Positions 5,965-7,616 of a DNA stretch of 7,616 nt are shown one piece after another (the first letter of the stretch is position 1; each line of letters opens with the position of its first letter). The notes under the pieces were generated by a model, which had not been told where the DNA came from, did not search any database, and saw nothing but the letters and a program-made list of their open reading frames with translations. Both the position numbers and the translations under genes were made by a program. The DNA is taken from positions 1-7,616 of the forward strand of contig JBKKBM010000036.1 of the NCBI GenBank assembly GCA_046714215.1. Reading direction: 5' to 3'. Origin of the DNA: DATLCI01 sp046714215. GTDB lineage: Bacteria; Acidobacteriota; Terriglobia; Terriglobales; Acidobacteriaceae.

Positions 5965-7616
5965 ATGTCGAACCTTACCAAGCGCGTCCTGTCGTTATTT
6001 GTTGTGCTCGCGATGTGCGTCACTGCGTTTGCGCAATCCGGAACCTCCCGCGTGACCGGACCCATTCAAGACCGGTCGGGGGCCGTAGTTTCCGGCGCCC
6101 AAATCACGCTTACCAACGAAGCCACGAACGTGACGTATTCCACGACGTCCACCAACACTGGTGCGTACACCTTCGAAGGTATCCAGTCCGGCACCTATTC
6201 GGTGACCGCGGAGATGGCGGGCTTTAAAAAATCCATATCCAACGGGAACATGCTTACCGTGGGCCAGCCTTTGACCGTCAATGCCGTGCTGGATGTCGGC
6301 GGCGCGGGAGAAGTGGTGGAGGTCACAGGGTCAGCCGAACTGGTTCAGACCAGCGGCTCCGGAAACTTTGGCAACCTGGTGGACCAGGTCACGGTACAGT
6401 CTCTGCCCATCGTGGGTGCCCGTGGGCGCAACCCGCTGGAGTTCGTGAATTATCAGCCGGGCGTAGTGGTGGGATCCAATACCGGCGGCGGCGTGCACGT
6501 CCATGGCGCTCGCGACCGCGCCTGGAACTTTACTCTGGATGGAGTCGACATCAACGAGACCAGCGCCGGCGGGTCCAACTTCTCTCCCCTGCGCACCAAT
6601 CCGGATTCGGTGGCCGAATTCCGCGTCATCACCGGAAATCCCAGCGCCGAGTACGGTCGCAACAGCGGTGCCCAGGTGACTATGGTGACCAAGTCCGGCA
6701 CCAATAAATTTCACGGCAACCTGTTCTGGTTTTATCAGACCCCGGCCTTGATGGCCAATGAGCATTCCAACAAGATAAACACGCCTCCTTTGCCGCGGCC
6801 GCAATTCGTGCAAAACATCTACGGAGGAAGTCTGGGCGGCCCCATCTTCAAGGACAAGACCTTCTTCTTTACCAATGTTCAACTGCTGCACACCAGCCGG
6901 ACGCGCCGAGTGTCAACCCCGGTCTACACTGCGGATGCTCGGGCAGGCCGCTTCCGCTATGTGAGCGGTTGTACCTTCACGCCGTGCCGCAACAATCCAG
7001 CCGGCCTGGCCAATTCTTCCGTCGATGCAAGCGGCAATCCCGTGCCCGGCCTCACGATCAACACGTATAACGTCGCCACGCAGGACCCCTCGGCCCTCGG
7101 CCTGGATGCGACGATCCAGGCTATCTTGAACCAGACGCCGCTGCCCAATGATTTCACTTCGGGAGGCGATGGTCTGAACATTGCTCGCTTCACCTGGCTT
7201 GCCGGAGAAGAAGAGCGGCAGGTGGATGAAGTGGTAAAGATCGACCACGTGTTTAATGCTGATCATACGATTTTTGGCCGGTGGTCTTCAGGCCACCAAA
7301 ACACGATCGGCGACTTTGTGAATGGCGGTTGGGCACCCTTCCCGGGGGCCCCTAACGTAGTCGACACTCTACGCAAGCCCCGCAACCTGGCGGTCAACTA
7401 TCGCTGGAACCTGTCCCCACGGATGACGAACGAATTGATCCTGGGACTGAACCGGTTCATATTTGATTTTGCCAACCCGGATTCCGCCGCGGCGACCAAT
7501 CCGCCCTTTGCCTTCTATAGCGGGATTGTGAGGCCGCTGCAGAATTATGTTGGCAATGGCCGTGCGCTCACTACATTCCAGTTGGCCGACAATTTCAGCT
7601 TCGTTCACGGGGCCCA
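5965..7616 (+). CDS. Carboxypeptidase-regulatory/TonB-dependent receptor, Oar-like (5' part)
   Basis: The reading frame is open for 550 codons and runs off the window; family members are usually 1000 residues or more, so about half is present. The protein is an outer-membrane beta-barrel receptor that takes up a ligand with TonB energy. Residues 1-23 are a Sec signal peptide ending AFA before Gln24. Residues 25-118 form a carboxypeptidase regulatory-like beta-sandwich (SRVTGPIQDRSGAVVSGA, GAYTFEGIQSGTYSVTAEM, AGFKK). The plug follows: ELVQTS (127-132), SLPIVGARGRNP (147-157), FTLDGVDINET (189-199) and AEYGRNSGAQVTMVTKSGTN (230-247, together longer than a single motif). Barrel strands begin at FHGNLFWFYQ and include GGSLGGPIFKDKTFFF (287-302). 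Cys336 and Cys341 may pair in a loop. The ATG at 5953 is an alternative start, but GGAG favours 5965. The ligand is unknown; no sugar, metal or kinase neighbour points to one. Confidence 0.93.
   Translation, partial: MSNLTKRVLSLFVVLAMCVTAFAQSGTSRVTGPIQDRSGAVVSGAQITLTNEATNVTYSTTSTNTGAYTFEGIQSGTYSVTAEMAGFKKSISNGNMLTVGQPLTVNAVLDVGGAGEVVEVTGSAELVQTSGSGNFGNLVDQVTVQSLPIVGARGRNPLEFVNYQPGVVVGSNTGGGVHVHGARDRAWNFTLDGVDINETSAGGSNFSPLRTNPDSVAEFRVITGNPSAEYGRNSGAQVTMVTKSGTNKFHGNLFWFYQTPALMANEHSNKINTPPLPRPQFVQNIYGGSLGGPIFKDKTFFFTNVQLLHTSRTRRVSTPVYTADARAGRFRYVSGCTFTPCRNNPAGLANSSVDASGNPVPGLTINTYNVATQDPSALGLDATIQAILNQTPLPNDFTSGGDGLNIARFTWLAGEEERQVDEVVKIDHVFNADHTIFGRWSSGHQNTIGDFVNGGWAPFPGAPNVVDTLRKPRNLAVNYRWNLSPRMTNELILGLNRFIFDFANPDSAAATNPPFAFYSGIVRPLQNYVGNGRALTTFQLADNFSFVHGA

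Noticed and set aside
6331..6891. Reverse-strand open frames across the receptor gene (also 6913-7266 and 7369-7608)
   Set aside because: They are shadows of the TonB-dependent receptor, whose plug and barrel motifs read through the same bases on the forward strand.

Overview
The window looks like a stretch of chromosome from an Acidobacteriota bacterium (inference). The main pointer is the last gene, a carboxypeptidase-regulatory-domain/TonB-dependent receptor of the Oar-like type that is greatly expanded in that phylum. The mix of exported enzymes and a two-domain receiver-PilZ regulator also fits. Most coding sequence is GC-rich. The stretch just after the ribosomal RNA end is clearly less so.

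Layout. Positions 3-118 are a 5S rRNA, the distal end of an rrn operon whose other genes lie upstream of the window, followed by a strong hairpin terminator. Next comes a small same-strand cassette: a HicA toxin gene, an overlapping HicB antitoxin gene and an unrecognised 46-residue ORF. The last 7 bases of the 5S gene plus its whole terminator then occur again (856-906, 49 of 51 bases identical to 112-162). The toxin-antitoxin cassette is therefore bracketed by direct repeats of the rrn end, an attL/attR-like arrangement without a visible integrase. A reverse-strand gene for a four-helix membrane protein of unknown function follows, in sequence of lower GC.

From 1688 the content looks more like core genome and is dominated by exported proteins. 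It has a Tat-targeted FMN-dependent alpha-hydroxy-acid oxidase (+), then a reverse-strand secreted P1-family (DmpA-like) aminopeptidase interrupted by a single in-frame amber codon. A divergently transcribed periplasmic cyclophilin-type peptidyl-prolyl isomerase (+) follows, then a solitary receiver-PilZ response regulator (+). Last is the first 550 codons of the TonB-dependent receptor, behind a good sigma70-type promoter; the gene runs off the window.

How the genes relate. Except for the overlapping hicA-hicB pair (perhaps with the small ORF behind), the genes appear to be separate transcription units rather than one pathway. The oxidase, peptidase, isomerase and receptor share an export theme, but no shared substrate is evident. 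The most unusual features are the rrn-end direct repeats around hicAB and the one-codon interruption of an otherwise intact peptidase gene.
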